Positions 17,617 to 26,243 of a stretch of DNA of 64,000 bases are shown one piece after another. A program made the position numbers and the translations under genes. How positions within the stretch are numbered: the stretch's first letter is position 1; every line of letters starts with the position of its first letter. The notes under the pieces are model-generated. The model was not told where the DNA came from and searched no databases. It was given only the letters and a program-made list of their open reading frames with translations. The stretch spans positions 1 to 64,000 of the forward strand of contig JAFAZE010000009.1 of the NCBI GenBank assembly GCA_019239975.1. The letters are read 5' to 3'. Origin of the DNA: Streptosporangiaceae bacterium (lineage in GTDB: Bacteria > Actinomycetota > Actinomycetes > Streptosporangiales > Streptosporangiaceae).

Positions 17617-17701
17617 CCCTTCACCCGCGCCGCGGCTCCCTTCATCCGCGCCGTGGCTCCCTTCATCCGCGCCGTGCGTCCCCTTCATCCGCGCCGCGGC
17701 T
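17617..17701. repeat. 21-bp tandem repeat, four copies
   Basis: Unit CCCTTCATCCGCGCCGTGGCT repeats four times with small changes (one copy 22 bases). It lies just upstream of the fumarase start. In the minus-strand fumarase frame it would read [14 protein letters not shown], an argument against the longer N-terminus. Confidence 0.85.
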
Positions 17702-17792
17702 CTCGGCTCCCCGCCGCCCCCGGCCTTCCCGGTACTTCCCCCGCCTACTTCCCCCGCCGCGAGGCGCGCGGCGTCATCCTCCATCGCATGGC

Positions 17793-17847
17793 GGGGCCGC
17801 TGGCGCCATCGGCCCCACTGGGCGGGGCCAAATGCGCCAGCGGCCCC
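17793..17847. repeat. dispersed 55-bp inverted repeat, copy 2
   Basis: Same double-stem element as at 61-115 (2 differences, opposite orientation) and 62923-62977 (3 differences, same orientation). Outer arms are a perfect 14-bp match. Confidence 0.88.
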
Positions 17848-18133
17848 ACCTCCCGTCGCCTTCGGCGACCAATCCGGTGGCGGCGGAGGGTTGAGGGTTC
17901 AAGGAAAAGTAAAATCTCGTGTCTTGATGGTCACGACTTGTACACGTTTCTCCGAGCTTGTATTGTGACGCTGTGCGGCGGCGCCGCGCCACGCGGTGCC
18001 CCCGTCCGCGAGTGGACTGCTCGCCACGCGGTGCCCCCGTCCGCGGAGGCTGAGCTCGCGGTGCCGCCGCACTAAACTTTCTCTTGCCGCGCCGCCTCCA
18101 GCTGGCGTCTCTGGACGTTCACGGTCGCCTACC

Positions 18134-18345
18134 GTGTAGTCCCGCGCCCGCCGGGAACTCGCGGTGCCGCCCCACGGCGTGGTCCCGCGCCCGCTGGGAA
18201 CCCGCCGCGCCGGCCCTCGGTGTGGTCCCGCGCCCGCCGGGAACCCGCCGCGCCGGCTCACGGCGTGGTCCCGCGCCCGCCGGGAACCCACGGTGCCGAT
18301 CCACGGCGTGGTCCCGCGCCCGCGGGCCTGCCGCGCCACCGTAAC
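18134..18345. repeat. 43-bp tandem repeat, about five copies
   Basis: Units begin at 18134, 18179, 18222, 18265 and 18308 with GTGGTCCCGCGCCCGCCGGG and continue with a G/C-rich second half (for example AACCCGCCGCGCCGGCTCAC). The second halves resemble one another, so this is a tandem repeat rather than a spacer array. The last unit is broken. Confidence 0.85.
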
Positions 18346-18417
18346 GGAATGTCCCCGTTCGCCCCAATCGCCGAGCCGCTGGGTGTATCAGGCCCCTCAC
18401 CTGGCCCAGGCGCAAGT

Positions 18418-18492
18418 GGGACAAAACGGACAGGCGTCATGATCGGGGAAATGCAGGGTCATATGTGACACCCACGTTTCCGCGATCATGGG
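18418..18492. repeat. dispersed 75-bp hairpin element, copy A
   Basis: Begins GGGACAAAACGGACAG and ends GTTTCCGCGATCATG; an internal CATGATCGGGGAAA can pair with that end. The reverse complement of 41084-41158 has the same two ends exactly and similar spacing, with roughly three quarters of positions alike. Confidence 0.75.
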
Positions 18493-18875
18493 GCGCGGTG
18501 CTGAGGTGGCGGATGTGACTGGCTCAGGCCGCTGCGGGCGCGGGCTGGTGCGGCGATCGCGGCGATCGCGGCGATCGCGATCGGCTCAGGCCGCTGGGGA
18601 CAGGGGCTGGCACGGCGGTGGCGGCTGGTGTTCCTGACGTGGCTGATGTTACTGAGGTTGCGGGCCTGGGCTCGCCCGCGACTGGCGGATGATCCCGGCG
18701 GCCATCAACGGCTAGCCGGCCGCCGCGCGTACCTGCGCGGCGGCGACGGCCCCTGCCAGGCGTACGGGATCGTGGTACTCACCGTCGCCGGCCGCGCGGC
18801 CAGTGCCCGCATCGCCGGATAACCGTGTTCGCCGGCCCCGGTCTGTTCCCCGGTTCAGCTTGCCGCCGGTTCTGG

Positions 18876-19715
18876 TCAGCGCCGGGCGGTGATGATCCAG
18901 ACGCGAGAGCCGAAGAACACGCCGCCGGCGGTCTCGTGTTCGGCGATGATGGCGCGCACCCGCTGACGCGCGTCCTCGGCCGGCGCGGGGTCAAGGGCGG
19001 CCAGCAGGTTCTTGATCTGCTGGAAGCCGGTGACGAAGTCGTAGGCCGTGGCGGTGTCCGGGCCGTAGTAGACGGGCTCATTCACGTCGGTGAAGCTCAC
19101 ATCGCCAAAGCCCGCCGCCGTCAGGATGCTCGTCGTCGTGGTGGGGTCGGCTAGTGAGAACATGCCCGGGCCGTCGGCCGAGGCGGCCGTTACCGCCTCG
19201 TCCCGCGCAATGGACTGCTCGATCTCGGACCACCACTCGTTGCGGTCGCCGGCCTGCCAGACCATCAGCACCAGGCGGCCGCCGGGCCGCAAGGCGCTGC
19301 CGATATTGATGAACGCGGCGACCGGGTCGGCGAAGAACATCGCGCCGAACCGGCTGATGCACAGGTCGAAGTGCCGCGGCGGGAAGCGGTGCACCTGCGC
19401 GTCGGCCTGCAGGTAGCTGACGTTGCGCAGTCCCTCCCGGTCGGTGAGCCGCCGTGCGAGCTCGAGTAGACCCGCCGACAGGTCCACGCCCAGGACGGTT
19501 CCCGCGCCGGCGGCGCGCGCGGCCTCCCGGGTGGACTGGCCCGTTCCGCAGCCGATGTCGAGCACCCGGTCACGGGGACCAACGCCGGTGGCGGCGCGGA
19601 ACCGCTCGTCGTGCAGGCGCACCTCGGCGTCGCACAGATCGGCATGCCTGATCCGGAACTCGCCGGCGGCCTGCTCCGCGTTCACCCACGCTCCGGCGCC
19701 CTGTTGTTGAGGCAT
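18876..19715 (-). CDS. class I SAM-dependent methyltransferase
   Basis: 279 residues. Rossmann-type methyltransferase: motif I VLDIGCGTGQ (51-60), acidic ribose-binding residue in VLGVDLSAGLL, motif II/post-I YLQADAQVHRF, then FDLCISRFGAMFF and LRPGGRLVLMVW. The RFGAMFF segment and GFQQIKNLLAAL tail resemble UbiE-like small-molecule methyltransferases of actinomycetes. Substrate unknown. Divergent from an MFS transporter 120 bases away; they may share control but nothing shows a common pathway. Confidence 0.87.
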   Translation of the reverse strand: MPQQQGAGAWVNAEQAAGEFRIRHADLCDAEVRLHDERFRAATGVGPRDRVLDIGCGTGQSTREAARAAGAGTVLGVDLSAGLLELARRLTDREGLRNVSYLQADAQVHRFPPRHFDLCISRFGAMFFADPVAAFINIGSALRPGGRLVLMVWQAGDRNEWWSEIEQSIARDEAVTAASADGPGMFSLADPTTTTSILTAAGFGDVSFTDVNEPVYYGPDTATAYDFVTGFQQIKNLLAALDPAPAEDARQRVRAIIAEHETAGGVFFGSRVWIITARR

Positions 19716-19835
19716 GCGTCGGAGTATGCCGCACTAAAAGTGCAGATAGGAACCCTGGGCAGGCATGGTCGGGAAACACGGGGGTAACAGAGATCGGGCA
19801 TACCACCTACTTCCCGAGGGATAGGAGCTGAACGA

Positions 19836-21359
19836 GTGGCTTCGACGACCCAGACTGAGGGAAGACCGGCGATCCGCAGCCTGATCCCCGCGAGGATAGA
19901 CCGGCTCCCATGGTCCCGCTTCCACACCAGGATGGTGATCGCGCTCGGCGTCGCCTGGGTGCTCGACGGCCTGGAGATCACGATCGCCAGCAACGTCGGA
20001 CCCGACCTGACACTGAAGAACACGCTGAACATGTCGGCGGGCTCCGTGGCCGACATAGCGACCTGGTACCTGATCGGCGAGGTCATCGGCGCGCTCTTCT
20101 TCGGCCAGCTTTCCGACAAGCTCGGGCGGAAGAACCTCTTCATGGTGACGCTCGGCGTCTACCTGATCGGCAGCGGCCTGACCGCGGCCACGCCCAGGGG
20201 CGCGTACTGGTTCCTCTTCCTGTACCTGACCCGGATCATCGCCGGAATGGGCATCGGGGGTGAGTACGCCGCGATCAACTCCGCGATCGACGAGATGATC
20301 CCCGCCAAGTACCGCGGCCGGGTGGACCTCGCCGTCAACGGCACCTACTGGGCGGGCGCCTTCCTCGGCACGATCGTCACGCTGTACTTCCTGAACCACC
20401 TCACCGCCAACCTTGGCTGGCGCGTCGCCTTCGTGGTCGGCCCGGTGCTCGCGCTCGTCATCATCTTCGTGCGGCGCCACCTGCCGGAGAGCCCGCGCTG
20501 GCAGATCATGCACGGGAAGGCGGATGAGGCCGAGGCGTCCATCAGGGAGATCGAGGAGGACGTCGCGCACACCAAGGGTGACCTGCCGCCGGTCGACCCG
20601 AGCAAGGAACTCGAGATCAGGCCGACCGAGAAGATCGGCTACCTGCGCCTGCTGGAGACGCTGTTCAAGCACTACCCGAGCCGGTCGGTGCTCGGCGCCG
20701 CGCTGATGATCACGCAGTCCTTCCTGTACAACGCGATCTTCTTCACCTACGGGCTGGTCCTGCAGTACTTCTTCCACGTCAAGCCCACCAACACCGGCTA
20801 CTACTTCATGGCGTTCTGCGCCGGGAACCTGCTCGGCCCGCTGACCATCGGGCGTCTGTTCGACACCATCGGCCGGCGGAAGATGATCTCGGGCACCTAC
20901 CTCATCTCGGGTGTGCTGCTGATCATCAGCGCGCAGCTGTTCAAGGCGGGCACGCTCAACGCCACCACGCAGACGATCTGCTGGTCGGTGGTCTTCTTCT
21001 TCGCGTCGGCGGGCGCGAGCGCCGGGTACCTCACGGTCAGCGAGATCTTCCCGCTGGAGGTCCGGGCGAAGGCCATCGCCGTGTTCTTCGCGATCGCGCA
21101 GTGCTTCGGGTCGCTCGGCTCGCACCTGTACGGCCACCTGATCGGCACCGGCAACGACCCGAACCGGCTGTACTTCGGCTACCTGCTCGGCGCGGGGGCG
21201 ATGATCATCGGCGGCCTGGTGGCGGCGTTCCTCGCCGTCGACGCCGAGGGCAAGTCGCTGGAGGACATCGCCAAGCCGCTCTCGGTGATCGCGAAGCCCT
21301 CTGAGACGATCTTCCGCGCCGGGGGAGAGGGCGGCCTCAACCCGTCGCCTGGCGCCTAA
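19836..21359 (+). CDS. MFS transporter (sugar/metabolite:H+ symporter type)
   Basis: 507 residues, inner-membrane carrier with 12 predicted helices. GTG start with AGGAG seven bases upstream. The loop between helices 2 and 3 carries GQLSDKLGRKN, and helix 4-5 the sugar-porter-like RIIAGMGIGGEYAAINSAID, close to the AAHS/metabolite-proton symporter group (DGLEITIASNVGPDL in helix 1). A central cytoplasmic loop of about 60 charged residues (HGKADEAEASIREIEEDVAH) is present as in sugar porters. Substrate not determinable. A strong hairpin follows the stop. Confidence 0.9.
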   Translation: MASTTQTEGRPAIRSLIPARIDRLPWSRFHTRMVIALGVAWVLDGLEITIASNVGPDLTLKNTLNMSAGSVADIATWYLIGEVIGALFFGQLSDKLGRKNLFMVTLGVYLIGSGLTAATPRGAYWFLFLYLTRIIAGMGIGGEYAAINSAIDEMIPAKYRGRVDLAVNGTYWAGAFLGTIVTLYFLNHLTANLGWRVAFVVGPVLALVIIFVRRHLPESPRWQIMHGKADEAEASIREIEEDVAHTKGDLPPVDPSKELEIRPTEKIGYLRLLETLFKHYPSRSVLGAALMITQSFLYNAIFFTYGLVLQYFFHVKPTNTGYYFMAFCAGNLLGPLTIGRLFDTIGRRKMISGTYLISGVLLIISAQLFKAGTLNATTQTICWSVVFFFASAGASAGYLTVSEIFPLEVRAKAIAVFFAIAQCFGSLGSHLYGHLIGTGNDPNRLYFGYLLGAGAMIIGGLVAAFLAVDAEGKSLEDIAKPLSVIAKPSETIFRAGGEGGLNPSPGA

Positions 21360-21372
21360 CGGGCTGGCCCAC

Positions 21373-21408
21373 GCTGTAGCTCGCGGAGCAAGCTCCGCGA
21401 GCTACAGC
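21373..21408. terminator. bidirectional terminator hairpin
   Basis: GCTGTAGCTCGCGGAGC pairs perfectly with 21392-21408 across a two-base centre, then CTT. It lies between the convergent MFS gene (stop 21359) and the LuxR gene (stop 21518). Confidence 0.8.
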
Positions 21409-21517
21409 TTCGTGAAGCGGTGAAAGCACTCGCAGGCGGTGCCGTGCGCGGCGAAGTCCGCGGCCCAGCGAGACGTCCTCGCCCGCGCCGCATGATGTCC
21501 TCGGTGGGCTGCTTCGG

Positions 21518-24500
21518 TCATGCGACGAGGTTGAGCCGGTGCGCGGCGGCGGCCGCCTCGCCTCTGCTGGTCACGCCGAGCTTTGCCAGGATGTTGGACA
21601 CGTGCACGCTCGCCGTCTTGGCGGAGATGAACAGTTCGGCGGCGATCTCGCGGTTGCTCCGTCCCGCCGCGACGAGCCGGAGAACCTCCAGTTCCCGCGC
21701 GGTGAGCCCGGGCCGGTCGGGTTCGGCGGCCTGCTGACCGGCCTGAGCACCGCCGTCATCCCCGACCGGGATCCTGGCGCGCCGGGCCAGGAGCGCGGCC
21801 TCGTCGCCGAGCGGCCGGGCGCCAAGCCGGCCCGCCAGCTCCGCGGCGCGGCGCAGCGGCGCGGCAGCGCCGTCGCGGTCACCGGCGATCAGCGCCTCCT
21901 CGGCCGAGCGCAGCAGAGCCATCGCGAGCGGGTACAGCTCTCCCGCTGTTTCCGCCGCCCGCGCGGCCTCCTCCCAGGCGGCGCGCATCTCGCTGGACCG
22001 CGGTACGCCGCCCGGCGCGTCGCCGGCCAGGCAGCGACCGGCCCGCATCGCCTCGGCGGCGAAGGCCAGCTGCTGCGCTCGCTGCCCGATCCCCTGCACT
22101 TCCAGCGTGGCCGCCTCGGCCCGCAGCCGGCCGAGCAGCGCCACCGCCCTCGCGGTGAGCTCACCGCCGCGCGCGGCCCCGGCCGCGACGCAGGCCCGGG
22201 CGCCGGCGACCAGCAGCGGCCACGCATACCGCGGGCTGGGCAGCTCGGTGAAGTGCCCGAGCGCGTCTTCGGCCGTGGACAGGGCCTCGGCCAGCCTGTG
22301 CTGCCCCACCCGTAGCCCGGTCTCCAGCCAGGCCAGCGGAAGCCGGTTCACGTCCTCGAATATCGTGCCCTCGAGTGCCGACCCGATCAGCGCCGCGCAC
22401 TCCGCCGCCGCCGCGAGGTCGCCGCGGGCCAGCGCGATGTCGCCGGACAGCCGCCACAGCCCGGTCTTGGACAGCCGCGGCGGGGAGATCCGCAGCGAGC
22501 CCTCGATGACCCCGGCCGCCTCGTCCCACCTGCCGAGCGACACCAGCGGCTCGGCCAGGTTGATGGCCAGGATCGCGCCCGAGGTACGCGCGAGCCCGTA
22601 CTCGGCGGCCGACGCGATGCCCGCGCGCGCCACCGCGGCGGCGCTTTCGTGCTGCCCCAGCCCTTCCAGCAGGTCCGACTCGGTGATGTCGACCTTGAGC
22701 AGCTGCTGCGAGGCCCCCGCTCCGGCGGCCACCGCGCGGGCCTCCGCCAGCAGCGCCCGGATCTGGTCCGTGTCGCCGGTGAGCGGCAGGGTGCAGGCAA
22801 GGGTGATCAGCGCGGCGGCTTCGGTGACGGCATCACCGGTCTGCCTGGCCACGGCGACCGCCTCCTCCGCCAGCGCCAGGTATTCCCGGTACTCGGCGGC
22901 GCGCGAGCTGACGGGCCGGTGGTGATGGTCGTGGGCAAGTGCCTCGAGCACGTGGGCGCGGGCCGGGCTCGGCGGGTCGGCGGGGACCAGCCTGGCCGCC
23001 GAGCGAAGGTCTTCGGCATAGCCGGCCCGGCTTCCGTGATGCTTCAGCTGCCCCCTGGCCGCGAGCAGCAGCCCGGCGCGAACCGGCTCGGCCCCGGCGT
23101 CGACCTCGCGCAGCGCGGCGTCGGCGAACGCGATCCCGCGGTCCCATTCCCCGGCCAGCTCGGCGGTCCGCAGCGCCGCCTCGAGCACCGCGGCGTGATC
23201 GGCGCCGATCAGGTCCGCGGCGCCGGGCACCTGGTTCCACAGCTCCAGCACCCGCGACAGCATCGCCAGCTGCTCGGCGTAGGCGAGCGCGCGGCCCGCT
23301 TCGGCGGCGCCCCGCCAGGCGCCGGTCAGCGCCCTGGTCCAGTCGCGGGCGGCGTACCAGTGGTGTGCCTGCTCCACCGCGGCCCGTCCCGGCGGCACCA
23401 GAGCCGGGTTTTCGCCGATAACCTCGGCGAACCGGCCGTGCAGCCTCGCATCCTCGCCGGGCAGCAGCTCGCCCTGCACAGCCTCGCGGATGAGGGCGTG
23501 CCGGAACGCGTAGCCGTCCGAGTCGGTGAGCAGAACGTTGGCCGCGACCGCCGGCCGCAGCGCGCGGGCGAGCAGGCGGTCGTCAAGCCCGGTCACGGCC
23601 GCCAGCAGCGCGTGGCCGACCCGGTCGCCGCCCGCGCTCGCGACCCGGACAACGTCCTGGCTCTCCTCCGGCAGCCGCAGCACGCTCGCGACCAGCAGGT
23701 CGCGCAGCGACTCGGGCAGCCCGGAATCGAGGTCGTCGCCGGCCAGCATCTCGACGAACAGCGGGTTGCCCTCGGTCCGGCGGTACACGGCGTCCAGCAG
23801 ATCCTCGCGGGGGGCGCCCCCCATGAGCCGGGTGGCGAGCTCGTCCGTGTCCCGGCGGCCGAGCCTTCCGAGCTCGATCCTGGTCACCCCGCCGGCCCGG
23901 CCGAGCTCGGCGAGCAGCGTGCGCAGCGGGTGCGCGCGGTGCAGTTCGTCGGCCCGGTAGGTGACGACGATGAGCAGGCCGGCGATGGCGCGCTGGTTGC
24001 GGATCAGGAACGCCAGCAGGTCCCTGGTGGATGCGTCGGCCCAGTGCGCGTCCTCGATGATCAGCACGACCGGATCGTCTTCGGCCAGCCGCTCGAAAAG
24101 GATGAGCATCTGCTCGAACAGCCGGGCCCGTGCCGCCCCCGTGTCCTGGGATCCGGCCGGCTCGCCGAACTCGGGAAGCAGCCGCGCCAGCTCGCCGGTC
24201 GCCCCGGCCGGCAGCAGCCGGGCCACGCCGTCGGCGCCGAGGTCGCGGAAGAGCTCGCGGAGCACCGCGGTGAACGGCGCGAACGGCAGGCCGTCCGTGC
24301 CGAGTTCCAGGCAGCCGCCGGTCAGCACCCGCGCGCCGGTGCGGCGGGACCGCCCGGCGAACTCGGTGACCAGACGGGTCTTCCCGACGCCGGCCTCACC
24401 GCCGACGAGAACCGCCGACGGCTCGCCGCGGCGCGTTCGGCCGAGCGCGGCGTCCAGCGCGGACAGCTGGCCGGACCGGCCCACCATGGTGGGGCTGGCA

Positions 24501-24526
24501 ACGCTCGTCGTCACACCCTCAAGCAT
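21518..24526 (-). CDS. large LuxR-family (LAL) ATP-binding transcriptional regulator
   Basis: 1002 residues, LAL/MalT-like. N-terminal AAA ATPase: Walker A GGEAGVGKT (42-50), Walker B VVLIIEDAHWAD, and LLIVVTYRADELH. A long helical TPR-like middle (residues about 350-900) and a C-terminal LuxR helix-turn-helix (LTARELEVLRLVAAGRSNRE, then KTASVHVSNILAKLG) complete it. Such proteins activate promoters after inducer and ATP binding, often in specialised metabolism. ATG at 24526 is used; GTG 24514 and ATG 24487 are possible, and the open frame further upstream is antisense to the next gene. Only 33 bases separate it from the divergent DUF1707 gene. Confidence 0.9.
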   Translation of the reverse strand: MLEGVTTSVASPTMVGRSGQLSALDAALGRTRRGEPSAVLVGGEAGVGKTRLVTEFAGRSRRTGARVLTGGCLELGTDGLPFAPFTAVLRELFRDLGADGVARLLPAGATGELARLLPEFGEPAGSQDTGAARARLFEQMLILFERLAEDDPVVLIIEDAHWADASTRDLLAFLIRNQRAIAGLLIVVTYRADELHRAHPLRTLLAELGRAGGVTRIELGRLGRRDTDELATRLMGGAPREDLLDAVYRRTEGNPLFVEMLAGDDLDSGLPESLRDLLVASVLRLPEESQDVVRVASAGGDRVGHALLAAVTGLDDRLLARALRPAVAANVLLTDSDGYAFRHALIREAVQGELLPGEDARLHGRFAEVIGENPALVPPGRAAVEQAHHWYAARDWTRALTGAWRGAAEAGRALAYAEQLAMLSRVLELWNQVPGAADLIGADHAAVLEAALRTAELAGEWDRGIAFADAALREVDAGAEPVRAGLLLAARGQLKHHGSRAGYAEDLRSAARLVPADPPSPARAHVLEALAHDHHHRPVSSRAAEYREYLALAEEAVAVARQTGDAVTEAAALITLACTLPLTGDTDQIRALLAEARAVAAGAGASQQLLKVDITESDLLEGLGQHESAAAVARAGIASAAEYGLARTSGAILAINLAEPLVSLGRWDEAAGVIEGSLRISPPRLSKTGLWRLSGDIALARGDLAAAAECAALIGSALEGTIFEDVNRLPLAWLETGLRVGQHRLAEALSTAEDALGHFTELPSPRYAWPLLVAGARACVAAGAARGGELTARAVALLGRLRAEAATLEVQGIGQRAQQLAFAAEAMRAGRCLAGDAPGGVPRSSEMRAAWEEAARAAETAGELYPLAMALLRSAEEALIAGDRDGAAAPLRRAAELAGRLGARPLGDEAALLARRARIPVGDDGGAQAGQQAAEPDRPGLTARELEVLRLVAAGRSNREIAAELFISAKTASVHVSNILAKLGVTSRGEAAAAAHRLNLVA

Positions 24527-24559
24527 GCCAGTTGGCTCGAGCGGCGGTATCTTCTGTGC

Positions 24560-25174
24560 ATGAGCCGCCGTCTCGCGCCACGTGATCTCCGCGCATCCGA
24601 CGCGGACCGGGACCGCGTGATGACGATGCTCGCGGAAGCGGCAAGCGACGGCCGGCTTTCGGCAGATGAGCATTCCGAACGAACGGAGCGAGCCCTCAGC
24701 GCTAGAACGCTTGGCGACCTCGCGGAGCTGACCGCGGACCTGGCCGAGCCGTCCGCGCAGCCGCTGCGCCTCGACGGCGGCCGCGTGATCACGGGGATGT
24801 TCGGCAGCCAGACGCATGAAGGCCGCTGGGTGGTACCGGACACCGTGACGGTCAGCGCTATCTTCGGTGAGGCGGTGGTGGATTTCCGTTCGGCGCTGCT
24901 GCAGACCCCGCGCGTGGTGCTCTACGCGACCGCGATCGGCGGCAGGGTCCGGCTGATCGTGCCGGACGGCGTCGCCGTGGTCGTGTCCGGCACCGCGGTG
25001 CTGGGGCGCAAGCGCGGCGCGACCGCGCCCCAGCCTCCGGCGGACCCGGACGCTCCGGCCATCGAGGTGCGCGCTTTCATCGCCGGCGGTGAGGTCCGCG
25101 TGGTGACACCGGTGCGGCAGCGGCGCTGGCTGCAAGGGCGGCTCGGACGGTGGGCGTCGCGGGCCCTGCCGTAG
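24560..25174 (+). CDS. DUF1707 domain protein with LiaF-like C-terminal domain
   Basis: 204 residues, no membrane segment. The N-terminal DUF1707 (about 9-62) has the typical LRASDADRDRVMTMLAEAAS followed by DGRLSADEHSERTERALSAR. The C-terminal half (RVITGMFGSQTHEGRW, TVSAIFGEAVVDFRSA, then RLIVPDGVAVVVSG) resembles the beta-helical cell-wall-active LiaF/DUF2154 domain. Function unknown; often linked to envelope stress in actinomycetes. Transcribed away from the LAL regulator across 33 bases, so their promoters overlap coding sequence. Confidence 0.85.
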   Translation: MSRRLAPRDLRASDADRDRVMTMLAEAASDGRLSADEHSERTERALSARTLGDLAELTADLAEPSAQPLRLDGGRVITGMFGSQTHEGRWVVPDTVTVSAIFGEAVVDFRSALLQTPRVVLYATAIGGRVRLIVPDGVAVVVSGTAVLGRKRGATAPQPPADPDAPAIEVRAFIAGGEVRVVTPVRQRRWLQGRLGRWASRALP

Positions 25175-25193
25175 CCGGGCAGGGCCGTGCGCC

Positions 25194-26225
25194 TCAGCCG
25201 TAGCTGACGGCGCTGTAGGCGCGCAGCTTCCACAGCGCGTGCTCGCTCTTGATGCTGCGGATGGTGCCGGAGCGGGACCGCATGACCAGGGAGTGCGTGG
25301 TCGCGCCGCCGTGCCGGTAGCGCACTCCCTCCATCAGCTCGCCGTCGGTGATCCCGGTGGCCGCGAAGAACACGTCGTCGGACGCGACCAGGTCGTCGGT
25401 GGTGAGCACGCGGTCCAGGTCGTGCCCGGCGTCGAGGGCGCGGCGCCGCTCGGCCTCGTCCCGCGGCGCGAGCTTGCCGAGGATGACCCCGCCCAGGCAC
25501 TTCAGCGCGCACGCGGCGACGATCCCCTCCGGCGTGCCGCCGGTGCCGAGCATCAGGTCGATGCCGGTGCCGTCGCGCGCCGCCATGATGGCGCCGGCCA
25601 CATCGCCGTCGGTGATCAGGTGGATCCGCGCTCCCGTGGCGCGGACGGCGGCGATCAGCTCCTTGTGCCGCGGCCGGTCCAGGATGACCACGGTCACGTC
25701 CTGCGGCCCGCAGGCCTTCGCCCTGGCGACGGCCATGATGTTGGCCGCGGGCGGCGCCTCGATGTCCACCATGTTCGCCGCCTCGGGCCCGGTGGCGATC
25801 TTGTCCATGTAGAAGACGGCGGACGGGTCGTACATGGAGCCGCGTTCGGCCACCGCGAGCACGGAGACGGCGTTCGGCATGCCGTTGGCGCACAGCCTGG
25901 TGCCGTCGATCGGGTCGACCGCCACGTCGCAGGCCGGCCCGGTGCCGTCGCCGACCTCCTCGCCGTTGTACAGCATCGGGGCGTGGTCCTTCTCGCCCTC
26001 GCCGATCACCACGACGCCCTTCATCGACACCGAGTTGATCAGCATCCGCATCGCGTTCACGGCGGCGCCGTCCGCGCCGTTCTTGTCGCCCCGGCCGACC
26101 CACCTCGCCGCCGCCATCGACGCCGCCTCGGTCACCCTGGCGAGCTCCAGGGCCAGGTTGCGGTCGGGTGCGTGCTGGCCCGGCTCGGGCGTGACCGCCT
26201 CGGCCATGACTTGATCATCGCTCAT
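25194..26225 (-). CDS. glpX: class II fructose-1,6-bisphosphatase
   Basis: 343 residues, cytoplasmic. Hydrolyses fructose-1,6-bisphosphate to fructose-6-phosphate in gluconeogenesis. Metal and phosphate motifs of the GlpX family are present: [20 protein letters not shown] (73-92), [20 protein letters not shown] (102-121), [30 protein letters not shown] and [20 protein letters not shown]. Actinomycetes normally rely on this class as their only FBPase. The YihY-type gene begins upstream on the same strand, 18 bases away, so they may be cotranscribed. Confidence 0.96.
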   Translation of the reverse strand: MSDDQVMAEAVTPEPGQHAPDRNLALELARVTEAASMAAARWVGRGDKNGADGAAVNAMRMLINSVSMKGVVVIGEGEKDHAPMLYNGEEVGDGTGPACDVAVDPIDGTRLCANGMPNAVSVLAVAERGSMYDPSAVFYMDKIATGPEAANMVDIEAPPAANIMAVARAKACGPQDVTVVILDRPRHKELIAAVRATGARIHLITDGDVAGAIMAARDGTGIDLMLGTGGTPEGIVAACALKCLGGVILGKLAPRDEAERRRALDAGHDLDRVLTTDDLVASDDVFFAATGITDGELMEGVRYRHGGATTHSLVMRSRSGTIRSIKSEHALWKLRAYSAVSYG

Positions 26226-26243
26226 AGGGCTATCCTGGCAGGC

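Larger units (their letters stand above)
17848..18875. other. repeat-rich gene desert
   Basis: About 1 kb with no supported gene. It holds a direct repeat (CCACGCGGTGCCCCCGTCCG at about 17988 and 18024), the 43-bp tandem array (18134-18345), one copy of the 75-bp dispersed hairpin element (18418-18492), a GGCGATCGC run near 18552-18572, and a second direct repeat (GGCTCAGGCCGCTG near 18522 and 18582). It reads as an accumulation site for small repeats. Confidence 0.65.

Noticed and set aside
18134-18345. CRISPR-like array
   Set aside because: The 43-base period is too short for the common actinomycete 28-29-base repeat plus 32-base spacer, the would-be spacers resemble each other, and no cas gene is near.
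18628-18822. 64-codon frame in the gene desert
   Set aside because: No Shine-Dalgarno, no recognisable domain, and composition like neighbouring repeats.
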